This document shows, in pieces, positions 1 through 6,068 of a DNA stretch of 19,647 bases. Both the position numbers and the translations under genes were made by a program. Position 1 is the stretch's first letter. The number at the start of each line of letters is the position of its first letter. Source of the DNA: Clostridiales bacterium (GTDB taxonomy: Bacteria; Bacillota; Clostridia; Oscillospirales; Oscillospiraceae); the NCBI GenBank assembly GCA_018374635.1, contig JAHAEW010000061.1:1-19647 (forward strand), written 5' to 3'. The notes under the pieces are model-generated. The model made no database searches. It was not told the DNA's origin and saw only the letters and a program-made list of their open reading frames with translations.

Positions 1-29
1 TTTCGGGAATCCTTTTTCCAGTTCTCCAT
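1..29 (-). CDS. 5' end of a minus-strand gene, truncated by the window edge
   Basis: Read on the minus strand, an ATG at 29-27 begins MENWKKDSR and runs off the left edge. A strong ribosome site (AAAAGGGGG, complement of 37-45) lies 7 nt upstream of the ATG. An extended -10 element, TGGTATAAT, lies a further few bases upstream (50-58). Promoter, ribosome site and start codon are correctly spaced, so this is likely a genuine gene start. Nine residues are too few to suggest a function. The gene is separated from the amidohydrolase operon by the terminator hairpin at 99-130, so it is probably a new transcription unit. Confidence 0.6.
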
Positions 30-49
30 ATTCAATCCCCCTTTTCTCT

Positions 50-58
50 ATTATACCA
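50..58 (-). promoter_or_regulatory. extended -10 promoter for the leftmost gene
   Basis: The minus strand reads TGGTATAAT, a perfect extended -10 (TGn plus TATAAT). No good -35 hexamer is seen 17 nt upstream (CGCCAG), which fits an extended -10 promoter. The start codon of the partial gene lies about 20 nt downstream. Confidence 0.6.
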
Positions 59-98
59 GAAGAACCCCGCCGCTGGCGAGGTTCTTTGACAGACTGAA

Positions 99-130
99 AC
101 GCCCCGGTCTCCCTTGGGAGACCGGGGCGT
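99..130 (-). terminator. terminator of the permease-amidohydrolase operon
   Basis: ACGCCCCGGTCTC (99-111) is perfectly complementary to 118-130, a 13-bp GC-rich stem with a short CCTTGG loop. On the minus strand it starts about 30 nt after the amidohydrolase stop codon and is followed by a moderate T-rich tail (TTTCAGTCTGT). The T-run is short, so termination may be incomplete. Confidence 0.75.
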
Positions 131-161
131 CAAGCTGTCAATGAGGAGAGGCCGGGACGGA

Positions 162-1571
162 TCAGCCGAAGCTGCGGTTCCACTTGTGGCCCTCGCGGCG
201 GTTGGTGATGCGGCCCCGCTCACACAGGTCCTCGGCGCACTTCTGCACCTTGCGGTAGATCTCCTTCTCGTCCTTGACGGTGGTGATGACGCCGTTCTCC
301 ATGACCACCTTGCCGTCCACCATGGCGCCCACGATGTTCTTCATGGAGGCGGAGTAGACCAGGGTGGACACGGGGTTGTGCATGGGGATGGCCTTGGGGC
401 ACTCCAGCGGATCGAAGATGACCAGGTCCGCCTTCTTGCCGGCCTCCAGAGAGCCGATCTCGTCCTCCATGCCCAGGGCGCGGGCGCCGTCGATGGTGGC
501 CATCTCCAGCACCTTCTCGGCGGTCATGGCCAGGGGGTCCCGGGTGGCGACCTTGTGCTGGAGGGCGGTGAACTTCATCAGCTCCACCATGTCCTGGGCG
601 TTGTTGGAGGCCGCGCCGTCCACGCCCAGAGAGACCGTAAGGCCGCTCCGGAGCATCTTGGGCACGTCGGCCACGCCGGAGGAGAGGTACTGGTTGGAGC
701 AGACGTTGTGGGATACCTTCATATCGTACTTCTTGGCCATGGCGATGTCCCTGTCGGTGAGGTAGCAGCAGTGGACCATCAGCACATTGGGGCCCACGAT
801 GCCCAGATCCTCCAGGACCTCGGCGTCGGGCAGGCCGTGGAGCTCCTGGGCGGCGGCCCGGTCGAAGGGCGTCTCGGAGATGTGGACGGTAAAGCCGGAC
901 TTGTACTCGTTGGTCACCCGCCAGAGCATCTTCAGCAGGTCCTTGGAGTTGGACCAGATGGCGGCGGGGGCCGTCCAGATCTTGATGCGGCCGTCCTCGC
1001 TGTTGTGATAGGTCTCGAAGAGGCGGCGCAGATCCTTCTCAATGGTGTCCACGTCCTGCATGATGCCGGGATGGACGCCGAACTGCTTGCCGGTGTTCAT
1101 GCAGCCCCGGCCCAGGATGCCGCGGATGCCCAGCTCCCTCATGGCGTCGATGACGCCGTCGGAGAGTTCCCCGGTGGGATGGGGATACATATAATCCAGC
1201 ATGGTGGTGATGCCGCTGTGCAGCCCTTCCATGCAGCCCAGCATGGCGGCCAGGTAGCAGTCGTTGCGGGTCAGGTTGGTGGCGGCGGGGAAGGTCATGG
1301 TCTCCAGCCAGTCCTTGAGCACCATGTCGTCGCCCAGGCCCTTGAGCAGAGTCTGGAAGAGATGGTTATGGGTATTGACAAAGCCGGGGAAGACGATCTT
1401 GCCGTCCAGGTCGGTGACCCTGGCGGCGTCGGTGTACTTGGCCTCCAGCGCGCCGCTGGGGCCGGCCTCCACGATGCGGTTGCCCTGGATGGCCACAGCG
1501 CCGTGGAAAAAGACCTCGCGGCCGGGATTGACAGTGACAATGATTCCGTTTTTCAGCAGGTGGTCGATCAT
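162..1571 (-). CDS. AtzA/TrzN-like amidohydrolase, probable purine or N-heterocycle deaminase
   Basis: A cytosolic metal-dependent hydrolase of the amidohydrolase superfamily, 469 aa. Visible metal and catalytic residues are the HxH pair H68/H70 (NTHNH), H230 and E233 (HISE), H267, and D318 in the GVDGAASNN motif. That last motif is typical of deaminases such as guanine, 8-oxoguanine and methylthioadenosine/SAH deaminases. Overall spacing and several blocks (the GRIKIWTAPA region, EMATIDGARALGMEDEIGSLEAGKKADLVIFD, and a C-terminal W-x-RS) recall the triazine hydrolases AtzA/TrzN. The ATG at 1571 is chosen because GGAAAGGAG lies just upstream; the ATG seven codons earlier lacks a ribosome site. 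It follows the purine permease by 22 nt, so it is the second gene of an operon and probably acts on what the permease imports. The exact substrate cannot be read from sequence; guanine, 8-oxoguanine or another aminated heterocycle are candidates. Confidence 0.85.
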   Translation of the reverse strand: MIDHLLKNGIIVTVNPGREVFFHGAVAIQGNRIVEAGPSGALEAKYTDAARVTDLDGKIVFPGFVNTHNHLFQTLLKGLGDDMVLKDWLETMTFPAATNLTRNDCYLAAMLGCMEGLHSGITTMLDYMYPHPTGELSDGVIDAMRELGIRGILGRGCMNTGKQFGVHPGIMQDVDTIEKDLRRLFETYHNSEDGRIKIWTAPAAIWSNSKDLLKMLWRVTNEYKSGFTVHISETPFDRAAAQELHGLPDAEVLEDLGIVGPNVLMVHCCYLTDRDIAMAKKYDMKVSHNVCSNQYLSSGVADVPKMLRSGLTVSLGVDGAASNNAQDMVELMKFTALQHKVATRDPLAMTAEKVLEMATIDGARALGMEDEIGSLEAGKKADLVIFDPLECPKAIPMHNPVSTLVYSASMKNIVGAMVDGKVVMENGVITTVKDEKEIYRKVQKCAEDLCERGRITNRREGHKWNRSFG

Positions 1572-1593
1572 AGTAGTTGCGCTCCTTTCCAAA

Positions 1594-2967
1594 TCAGTCG
1601 GCGGAAGCTTCCGCGTCCAGATCTTCCTGCGTCTTGGGCAGGACGATGTTCAGCACGATGGCGGTCAGGGCCACCAGAATGATGCTGGACTCACCGAAGA
1701 ACATCTGCACATAGCCGCCCACCAGGTCGAGGGTGTCCTTGGCGAAGGAGATGCCCAGGCCCAGAGTGATGGAGATGCCGCAGATAAGCATAGAGCGGCT
1801 GGTAAAGCGGCTCTTGGCCACCAGGCTCATGCCGCTCATGGCGATCATGGAGAAGACCACGATGGTGGCGCCGCCCACCACGCAGTTGGGGATGGTGGAG
1901 AGCAGTCCGGCCAGCTTGGGACAAAAAGCGGCTGCGATAAGGGTCAGGGCGCCGGTGCCCATGACCCAGCGGGAACACACCTTGGTCATAGCCACGATGC
2001 CGGAGCACTGGCTGTAAGAACCGGTGGCGAAGCAGTTGAAGACAGAGGCAAACATGCAGGCAAAGGCATTGCCCAGAATACCGCCGGAGAGCTCCTCGTC
2101 CTTGGGCTGACGGCCCAGACCGCCGGTGGCGGACACGGTCATATCGCCCACCATCTCCACGGCGTTGATGAAGTAGAGCAGGATAAAGACCAGGATGAAC
2201 TCGGGCTTGAAGACCAGGGCGGGGCCGCCGTCACCAAAGGCCAGGGGACGGGGAATGTCAAACCACTTGGCGGAGGCAATGTTGCTGAAGTCCACATAGC
2301 CGCCCACCGCGGCCACCACATAGCCTGCCACGATGCCGATGAGCACCGCCGCGGCGCTGACCATGCCCTTGCCGAAGGCGGAGCAGGCCACGATCACCAC
2401 GATGACCAGGCCGCCGATGAGCCAGTTATGGAGCTGTCCCATGGTGGGATCCCCCTGGCCGCCGGCCAGGTTGTAGGCGGCGATGGAAAAGCAGGAGATA
2501 CCGATGGAGACGATTATAGTACCCGTCACGATGGGCGGGAAGAATTTACGGATGTAAGGCAGCACGAACGCTACAAGGACCGAGGACAGGGCCGCTACCA
2601 GCTGGGCGCCGAACAAAACGGGCAGTCCCAGCGCCTCATTGGTCGCCACGGCCAGGCAGATGGGCAGGAAGGTATAGGTGAGGCCCATCATAATGGGAAG
2701 GCCGGAGCCGATGCGGATCCTGCCCAGGCGAATGGGGAAAGCCTGGAGCAGCGTGGCCACGCCCGCGCCCAGAACGGAGCACTGGATGAGCAGGGTGGAA
2801 TAGTAACTATCCAGACGGGCCTCTCCGGCGACCAGGATCATGGGAACGATATTGCCCACGAACATAGCCAGCAGCTGCTGGAAGCCAAGGGGGAAGGCCT
2901 GAAGGAACGGCGGTCTGCCGTCCAACTCATAGATGGCATTGCTTTTTGCGCCTTTGAACTGTTTCAA
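1594..2967 (-). CDS. NCS2-family nucleobase permease (xanthine/uric acid/uracil type)
   Basis: An integral membrane nucleobase transporter, 457 aa, expected to have about 12-14 membrane segments. The N-terminal block LDGRPPFLQAFPLGFQQLLA followed by MFVGNIVPM, the GSGLPIMMGLTYTFLPI segment and the TM8-like VEMVGD (conserved Glu-Asp) are characteristic of NCS2/NAT carriers. The family signature (usually Q-N-x-G-x4-T-[KRG]) appears as QCSGIVAMTK, with Cys at about residue 321 where Asn is usual. I favour the TTG start at 2967: it has a GGAGG site about 10 nt upstream and gives a family-like N-terminus. The ATG 17 codons earlier (3018) lacks a ribosome site and would add residues unlike the family. 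It is the first gene of an operon with the amidohydrolase, preceded by a leader of roughly 270 nt. Substrate is probably a purine, not proven. Confidence 0.88.
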   Translation of the reverse strand: MKQFKGAKSNAIYELDGRPPFLQAFPLGFQQLLAMFVGNIVPMILVAGEARLDSYYSTLLIQCSVLGAGVATLLQAFPIRLGRIRIGSGLPIMMGLTYTFLPICLAVATNEALGLPVLFGAQLVAALSSVLVAFVLPYIRKFFPPIVTGTIIVSIGISCFSIAAYNLAGGQGDPTMGQLHNWLIGGLVIVVIVACSAFGKGMVSAAAVLIGIVAGYVVAAVGGYVDFSNIASAKWFDIPRPLAFGDGGPALVFKPEFILVFILLYFINAVEMVGDMTVSATGGLGRQPKDEELSGGILGNAFACMFASVFNCFATGSYSQCSGIVAMTKVCSRWVMGTGALTLIAAAFCPKLAGLLSTIPNCVVGGATIVVFSMIAMSGMSLVAKSRFTSRSMLICGISITLGLGISFAKDTLDLVGGYVQMFFGESSIILVALTAIVLNIVLPKTQEDLDAEASAD

Positions 2968-3235
2968 TGTTGTATATCCCTCCAGAGGATGTCCACGGGA
3001 AGGGGCGTTCCCTTCCATTTCATCTCATCTCGTTGCGGACGAAGCGGCGCTGCCGGGGGAACTGGGTGGACGCCGCCTGCCTGCCGGCTGGTCATAAAAA
3101 GTACCGCCGCCCCATGGGACGCCGGCTGAGCCGTTTCGGTATACAGGCTTGAGAGTGGAATAAGACGAGAAAAGAATTCCGGCCCTCCCGCGCATTCACT
3201 GCAAGCGCGGCCGAGCTGTGTTCACCTCCTTATCT
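2968..3235 (-). promoter_or_regulatory. long structured 5' leader of the permease operon, with nested small ORFs
   Basis: From the predicted start site near 3235 to the TTG at 2967 is about 268 nt of GC-rich sequence. It begins with AAGGAGGTGA (complement of 3222-3231), a full match to anti-16S sequence, but no start codon lies at normal distance. Complementary arms are visible (CGGCC with GGCCG around a GCGC/GCGC pair; GCCGGC with GCCGGC). Two small frames occupy the rest: an ATG at 3195 opens 56 codons to a TGA at 3025, and one base later an ATG at 3023 opens MKWKGTPLPVDILWRDIQH, whose TGA (2966-2964) overlaps the permease TTG. I do not recognise a known riboswitch class. It could be a coupled leader, a structured regulatory RNA or a dispersed repeat. 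Confidence 0.4.
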
Positions 3236-3241
3236 GGAGAG

Positions 3242-3270
3242 ATTATATAACACCTTATAAGAGTAGTCCA
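3242..3270 (-). promoter_or_regulatory. promoter of the permease-amidohydrolase operon
   Basis: On the minus strand TGGACT (3270-3265) and TATAAT (3247-3242) are separated by 17 nt. The -10 is a perfect consensus and the -35 matches four of six. A perfect TTGACA lies further upstream (about 3297-3292) but its spacing to any good -10 is poor. Predicted transcription start is near 3235, giving the long leader described separately. Confidence 0.6.
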
Positions 3271-3393
3271 TACCTTTTTGTAAAAACCGACTGTCAAAAA
3301 AGGGTGAAAATAATTTTTCTTTGGAGCCCACTATGCAAAATGATATACAGGTTATATGGGGTGGAAGAAAAAGGATACCATTGTGAGAGTAAG

Positions 3394-3436
3394 TTTTCCA
3401 CATTGTCCACATAGTTATCCACAAGGTTGTGGGCAA
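3394..3436. other. cluster of DnaA-box-like 9-mers
   Basis: TTTTCCACA (3394-3402), TTGTCCACA (3403-3411) and TTATCCACA (3415-3423, a perfect consensus DnaA box) run in the same orientation. TGTGGGCAA (3428-3436) is an inverted copy with two mismatches. AT-rich sequence flanks both sides (3240-3330 and about 3451-3500). It lies in the intergenic region between the divergent permease and mnmE genes. Such clusters occur at oriC and in DnaA-regulated promoters; which applies here is not determined by this window. Confidence 0.6.
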
Positions 3437-3527
3437 GTTATGGGGAGATATTATTCAAATCCTATTTACATAACGCAAAATATAACGAAAAAAGATGGCA
3501 GAATATCCAAAGGAAAACGGGCGGGGC

Positions 3528-3557
3528 TTGTCCCCCTTCGGGAAACCGTGCTAGAAT
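3528..3557 (+). promoter_or_regulatory. promoter of mnmE
   Basis: TTGTCC (3528-3533) and TAGAAT (3552-3557) are separated by 18 nt, and the -10 is preceded by TGC, an extended -10. The resulting leader of about 85 nt ends in a hairpin (3610-3631) just before the ribosome site. Confidence 0.55.
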
Positions 3558-3609
3558 AAACAGCGACAGGATGCCGCCCGCTGAGGAGCCGGTGCATTCT
3601 GCGTGAAAA

Positions 3610-3631
3610 CCGGCGCGCGCTGGCGCGCCGG
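3610..3631 (+). other. hairpin in the mnmE leader next to the ribosome site
   Basis: CCGGCGCGC (3610-3618) pairs perfectly with 3623-3631 around a GCTG loop. The stem ends only a few bases before the GAGGTGAG ribosome site of mnmE, with no T-tract, so it is not a terminator. It may affect initiation or mRNA stability. Confidence 0.5.
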
Positions 3632-3647
3632 CAGATGAGGTGAGACC

Positions 3648-5027
3648 ATGAGGGATACCATTGCAGCCATTGCCACCGGGCCGGTCCGCTCGGCGGTGGG
3701 GATCATACGGCTGTCCGGGCCGGAGGCCATTGAAGCGGCCGCCGCCGTCTTCCGGGCGGCGAACGGACGGAGCCTGACGGAGCATGAGAGCCGCCGCCTG
3801 GTGCTGGGCGCTCTGCTGGACCGGGAGGGAAACCCGGTAGACCAGGTGCTGGCCACGGTGTCCCGGGCGCCGGAGAGCTATACCGGTGAGGATACGGCGG
3901 AATTGCAGTGCCACGGCTCGCCGGCGGTGCTGACGCTGGGGCTGGAGGCCCTGTTTGCCCGGGGGGTGCGCCAGGCGAAGCCCGGAGAATTCACCCGCAG
4001 GGCATTCCTCAACGGAAAACTGGATCTGACCCAGGCCGAGGCGGTGGCCGATCTCATCGACGCAGAGACCCAGGCGGCGGCCCGGATCGCGGGGGGGCAG
4101 CTCTCAGGAGCGCTCAGCCGCCGGATCGGGACGGTCTATGACGCGCTGGTGGATGTAAGCGCCCATTTCCATGCGGTGCTGGATTACCCGGAGGAAGACA
4201 TCGACGCGTTTGGGGCGGAGACCCTGGACCGGACGTTGGGCGGCGCGGAGCGGGATCTCTCCGCACTGCTGGACACCTACCGCCGGGGCAAGCTGCTGGT
4301 GGGAGGGATCCCCTGCGCCATCGTGGGGCGGCCCAACGCGGGAAAGTCCTCCCTGCTCAACGCCCTGCTGGGCTATGAGCGGGCCATCGTCACCGACATC
4401 CCGGGCACCACCCGGGATACGGTGGAGGAGAAGTGCGCCTTGGGCGGGCGGCTGCTGCGGCTCATCGACACTGCCGGCATCCGAGAGACCGGGGACGCGG
4501 TGGAGCGCATCGGGGTGGAGCGCAGCCGCCGGGCCCTGGCGGGCGCTGAGCTGGCCCTGGTGCTGGTGGATCTGACCCGCCCTCTGGACGAGGCGGACGA
4601 GGCCCTCTTCCGGGAGGCGGTGGGGCGGGCCGGACAGGTGATCCTGGTGGGTACCAAGGCCGACCTGCCCCGGGCCGGGACCCTCCGGCTGCCCTGGACG
4701 GCGGAGAAGCCGGTGCCGGTGGTCTCCCTGAGCAGCCGCACGGGAGAGGGCCTTCCGGCTCTGGAGGAGGCCATTGCCGCCTGCTTCCCCTCCGAGGGAG
4801 GGGAGGAGCGGGGTGAGATGCTTACGAACGCCCGGCAGGCAGGCGCGGCTGGACGGGCGCTGGAGCAGGTCCGCGCCGCCCGGGAGGGCTTTGCCCTGGG
4901 CATGACGCCCGACGCGGTGCTGGTGGATGTGGAAGGGGCCATGGAAGCCCTGGGCGAGCTCACCGGGCGGACCCTGCGGGAGGACGTGACGGCCCGGATC
5001 TTTGAGCGGTTCTGCGTGGGAAAGTGA
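3648..5027 (+). CDS. mnmE: tRNA uridine-5-carboxymethylaminomethyl(34) synthesis GTPase MnmE
   Basis: MnmE (TrmE) works with MnmG to install the cmnm5 group at wobble uridine 34 of several tRNAs. The 459-aa length is normal. The N-terminal folate-binding domain contains SYTGEDTAELQCHGSP and GEFTRRAFLNGKLDLTQAEAV. The inserted G domain has the P-loop GRPNAGKS (227-234), the DIPGTTRDT switch and DTAGI. The G4 motif reads TKAD (336-339) rather than NKxD, keeping the Asp. The protein ends with the diagnostic C-x-GK motif (FCVGK), whose Cys is essential in the family. The ATG has a GAGGTGAG ribosome site. mnmG, the usual neighbour in the rpmH-rnpA-yidC-jag-mnmE-mnmG cluster, is not next to it; a convergent HD-domain gene follows. 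Confidence 0.97.
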   Translation: MRDTIAAIATGPVRSAVGIIRLSGPEAIEAAAAVFRAANGRSLTEHESRRLVLGALLDREGNPVDQVLATVSRAPESYTGEDTAELQCHGSPAVLTLGLEALFARGVRQAKPGEFTRRAFLNGKLDLTQAEAVADLIDAETQAAARIAGGQLSGALSRRIGTVYDALVDVSAHFHAVLDYPEEDIDAFGAETLDRTLGGAERDLSALLDTYRRGKLLVGGIPCAIVGRPNAGKSSLLNALLGYERAIVTDIPGTTRDTVEEKCALGGRLLRLIDTAGIRETGDAVERIGVERSRRALAGAELALVLVDLTRPLDEADEALFREAVGRAGQVILVGTKADLPRAGTLRLPWTAEKPVPVVSLSSRTGEGLPALEEAIAACFPSEGGEERGEMLTNARQAGAAGRALEQVRAAREGFALGMTPDAVLVDVEGAMEALGELTGRTLREDVTARIFERFCVGK

Positions 5028-5091
5028 GAGCGCGGCGGGAGGCGGACGGGACCGGCGGCGCCCCGGGCAGTCGCGAATGAAAGGCGGGGGA

Positions 5092-5619
5092 TCAGGCCGC
5101 CCGGCCCAGGAAGGCGCTTTGGGCGGGGGAGAGCAGGGTGACGGGGGCCTCTTCCGTGACCGGGGGCGTCAGATGGAGGAGCTCTGCCACGGCGCAGAGC
5201 TTGTCCATGGCGCCCACCACCGCGGATTCCAGGCAGTGATGGGGGCGGGTGATGGCCAGGGGGAACATATGGGTGGCGATGATGTCGGCCTCCGTGGGAT
5301 TGAGCGGGAAGCGCGCCCGGGCATTTTCCAGGGCGATGAGAGGGTGGTCAAAGGCGTGGTTCACATGGGGATGGGTGGACTTGTCCTGCCAGTTGTAGAG
5401 GTAGAGGTCGTGGAGCAGACCGCCCCGGGCTGCCGAGCGCATATCCAGCCCCAGAACGCGGCAGAGGCGGAAGCTGAGATAGGACACCAGCAAGCTGTGG
5501 TGAAAGCAGCTGAATCCCTTGGCGTGCTGGGGAAGCCGGCGCATGGCGCACACATCCGGATGGGCCAGAAGATCCTCCACAAAGGGAAGATATTCGTCTT
5601 GGTATTTGAAATTCCACAT
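5092..5619 (-). CDS. small HD-domain protein, putative metal-dependent phosphohydrolase
   Basis: A 175-aa cytosolic protein with the HD-superfamily arrangement of metal ligands: H40/H41 in CFHHS, H70-D71 in LLHDLYLYNW, and H117 in IIATHMFPL. These residues fit a small HD hydrolase that would act on a nucleotide or other phosphate ester; the substrate is unknown. The ATG at 5619 is chosen because AAAGGAG lies 8 nt upstream and an extended -10 lies about 35 nt upstream; the longer frame to 5745 would start before this promoter. It converges on mnmE, with 64 bases between the stops and no strong terminator visible. It is likely monocistronic. Confidence 0.75.
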   Translation of the reverse strand: MWNFKYQDEYLPFVEDLLAHPDVCAMRRLPQHAKGFSCFHHSLLVSYLSFRLCRVLGLDMRSAARGGLLHDLYLYNWQDKSTHPHVNHAFDHPLIALENARARFPLNPTEADIIATHMFPLAITRPHHCLESAVVGAMDKLCAVAELLHLTPPVTEEAPVTLLSPAQSAFLGRAA

Positions 5620-5650
5620 AGGGCGGACTCCTTTCTCTGGTTGCAGATCC

Positions 5651-5659
5651 AGGATACCA
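5651..5659 (-). promoter_or_regulatory. possible extended -10 promoter of the HD-domain gene
   Basis: The minus strand reads TGGTATCCT, an extended -10. The -35 region is poor. A start near 5644 would leave a leader of about 25 nt carrying the AAAGGAG ribosome site, consistent with translation from 5619. Confidence 0.4.
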
Positions 5660-5768
5660 GAGAAAGGTAAAGAACATGGGACGAACTCTTTAAGATTTTC
5701 AAAAAAGTGGGTAAAACTTTGGAAAAGAAGGGGGAACGGTTTCATGGCAGAAGCTTATAACGGATAGA

Positions 5769-5803
5769 AAGCGGCTGACGATCGGTTCAATCGTCAGCCG
5801 CTT
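5769..5803 (-). terminator. 14-bp hairpin, probable terminator after the 16-codon ORF
   Basis: AAGCGGCTGACGAT (5769-5782) pairs perfectly with 5790-5803 around a 7-nt loop. On the minus strand the stem ends in CGCTTTCTATCC, a weak T-rich tail; on the plus strand the tail is GTCATGTTTTG. It lies about 17 nt after the stop of the small ORF at 5820-5870 and upstream of the HD-domain gene. It may be a terminator or attenuator. Confidence 0.6.
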
Positions 5804-5819
5804 GTCATGTTTTGAAAAA

Positions 5820-5870
5820 TCAGGTCAGGGCAAAAACCAGCGCAAGCATCCGCTTAAGACGCTTGCGCAT
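5820..5870 (-). CDS. possible 16-codon basic/hydrophobic peptide or leader ORF
   Basis: On the minus strand a strong ribosome site, AAGGAGG, stands 6 nt before an ATG that opens MRKRLKRMLALVFALT and a TGA stop. The peptide has a very basic start (RKRLKR) then a hydrophobic stretch, like a truncated signal sequence or a tiny membrane peptide. The coding DNA contains an 8-bp inverted repeat (GCGCAAGC at 5840-5847 with GCTTGCGC at 5861-5868). It is followed by the 14-bp hairpin at 5769-5803 and preceded by the terminator at 5936-5964, so it sits in its own interval. No clear promoter is visible. Alternatives are a leader peptide for the HD-domain gene, a relic of a lipoprotein gene, or chance. 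Confidence 0.35.
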   Translation of the reverse strand: MRKRLKRMLALVFALT

Positions 5871-5935
5871 TGGTTACCTCCTTACTGAAAGGGGGCCGCA
5901 CCCTGTTCCGGAGGCCGGGAAGAGCATAAAAAGAC

Positions 5936-5964
5936 AGGGGACCGGCTTGTTCAGCCGGTCCCCT
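5936..5964 (-). terminator. intrinsic terminator of the cytidylate kinase-like gene
   Basis: AGGGGACCGGCT (5936-5947) pairs perfectly with 5953-5964 around a 5-nt loop. On the minus strand the stem is followed by GTCTTTTTAT, a good T-tract. It lies about 105 nt after the stop codon of the kinase-like gene. The intervening stretch (5965-6068) shows no convincing gene. Confidence 0.85.
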
Positions 5965-6068
5965 ATTCTCTGGCCGTCACTTGCCCGCCTGCCTGTTCCG
6001 CTGTCTCCTTATGGGACACAAACAGGAGTGCGGGCGTCTTTGGGCGGCGCGAGCGGGGATATAGGGGG

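Noticed and set aside
162..2967. Recent transfer of a triazine-degradation cassette
   Set aside because: Base composition and codon use look like the neighbours and no mobile-element remnants are seen; resemblance to AtzA is at family level.
2968..3018. ATG start at 3018 for the permease
   Set aside because: No ribosome site, and the extra 17 residues are unlike NCS2 N-termini; the TTG at 2967 has GGAGG at suitable distance.
1264..3129. 621-codon plus-strand frame across the permease and the start of the amidohydrolase
   Set aside because: Low-complexity Gly/His/Asp-rich translation antisense to two good genes; an artefact of codon bias.
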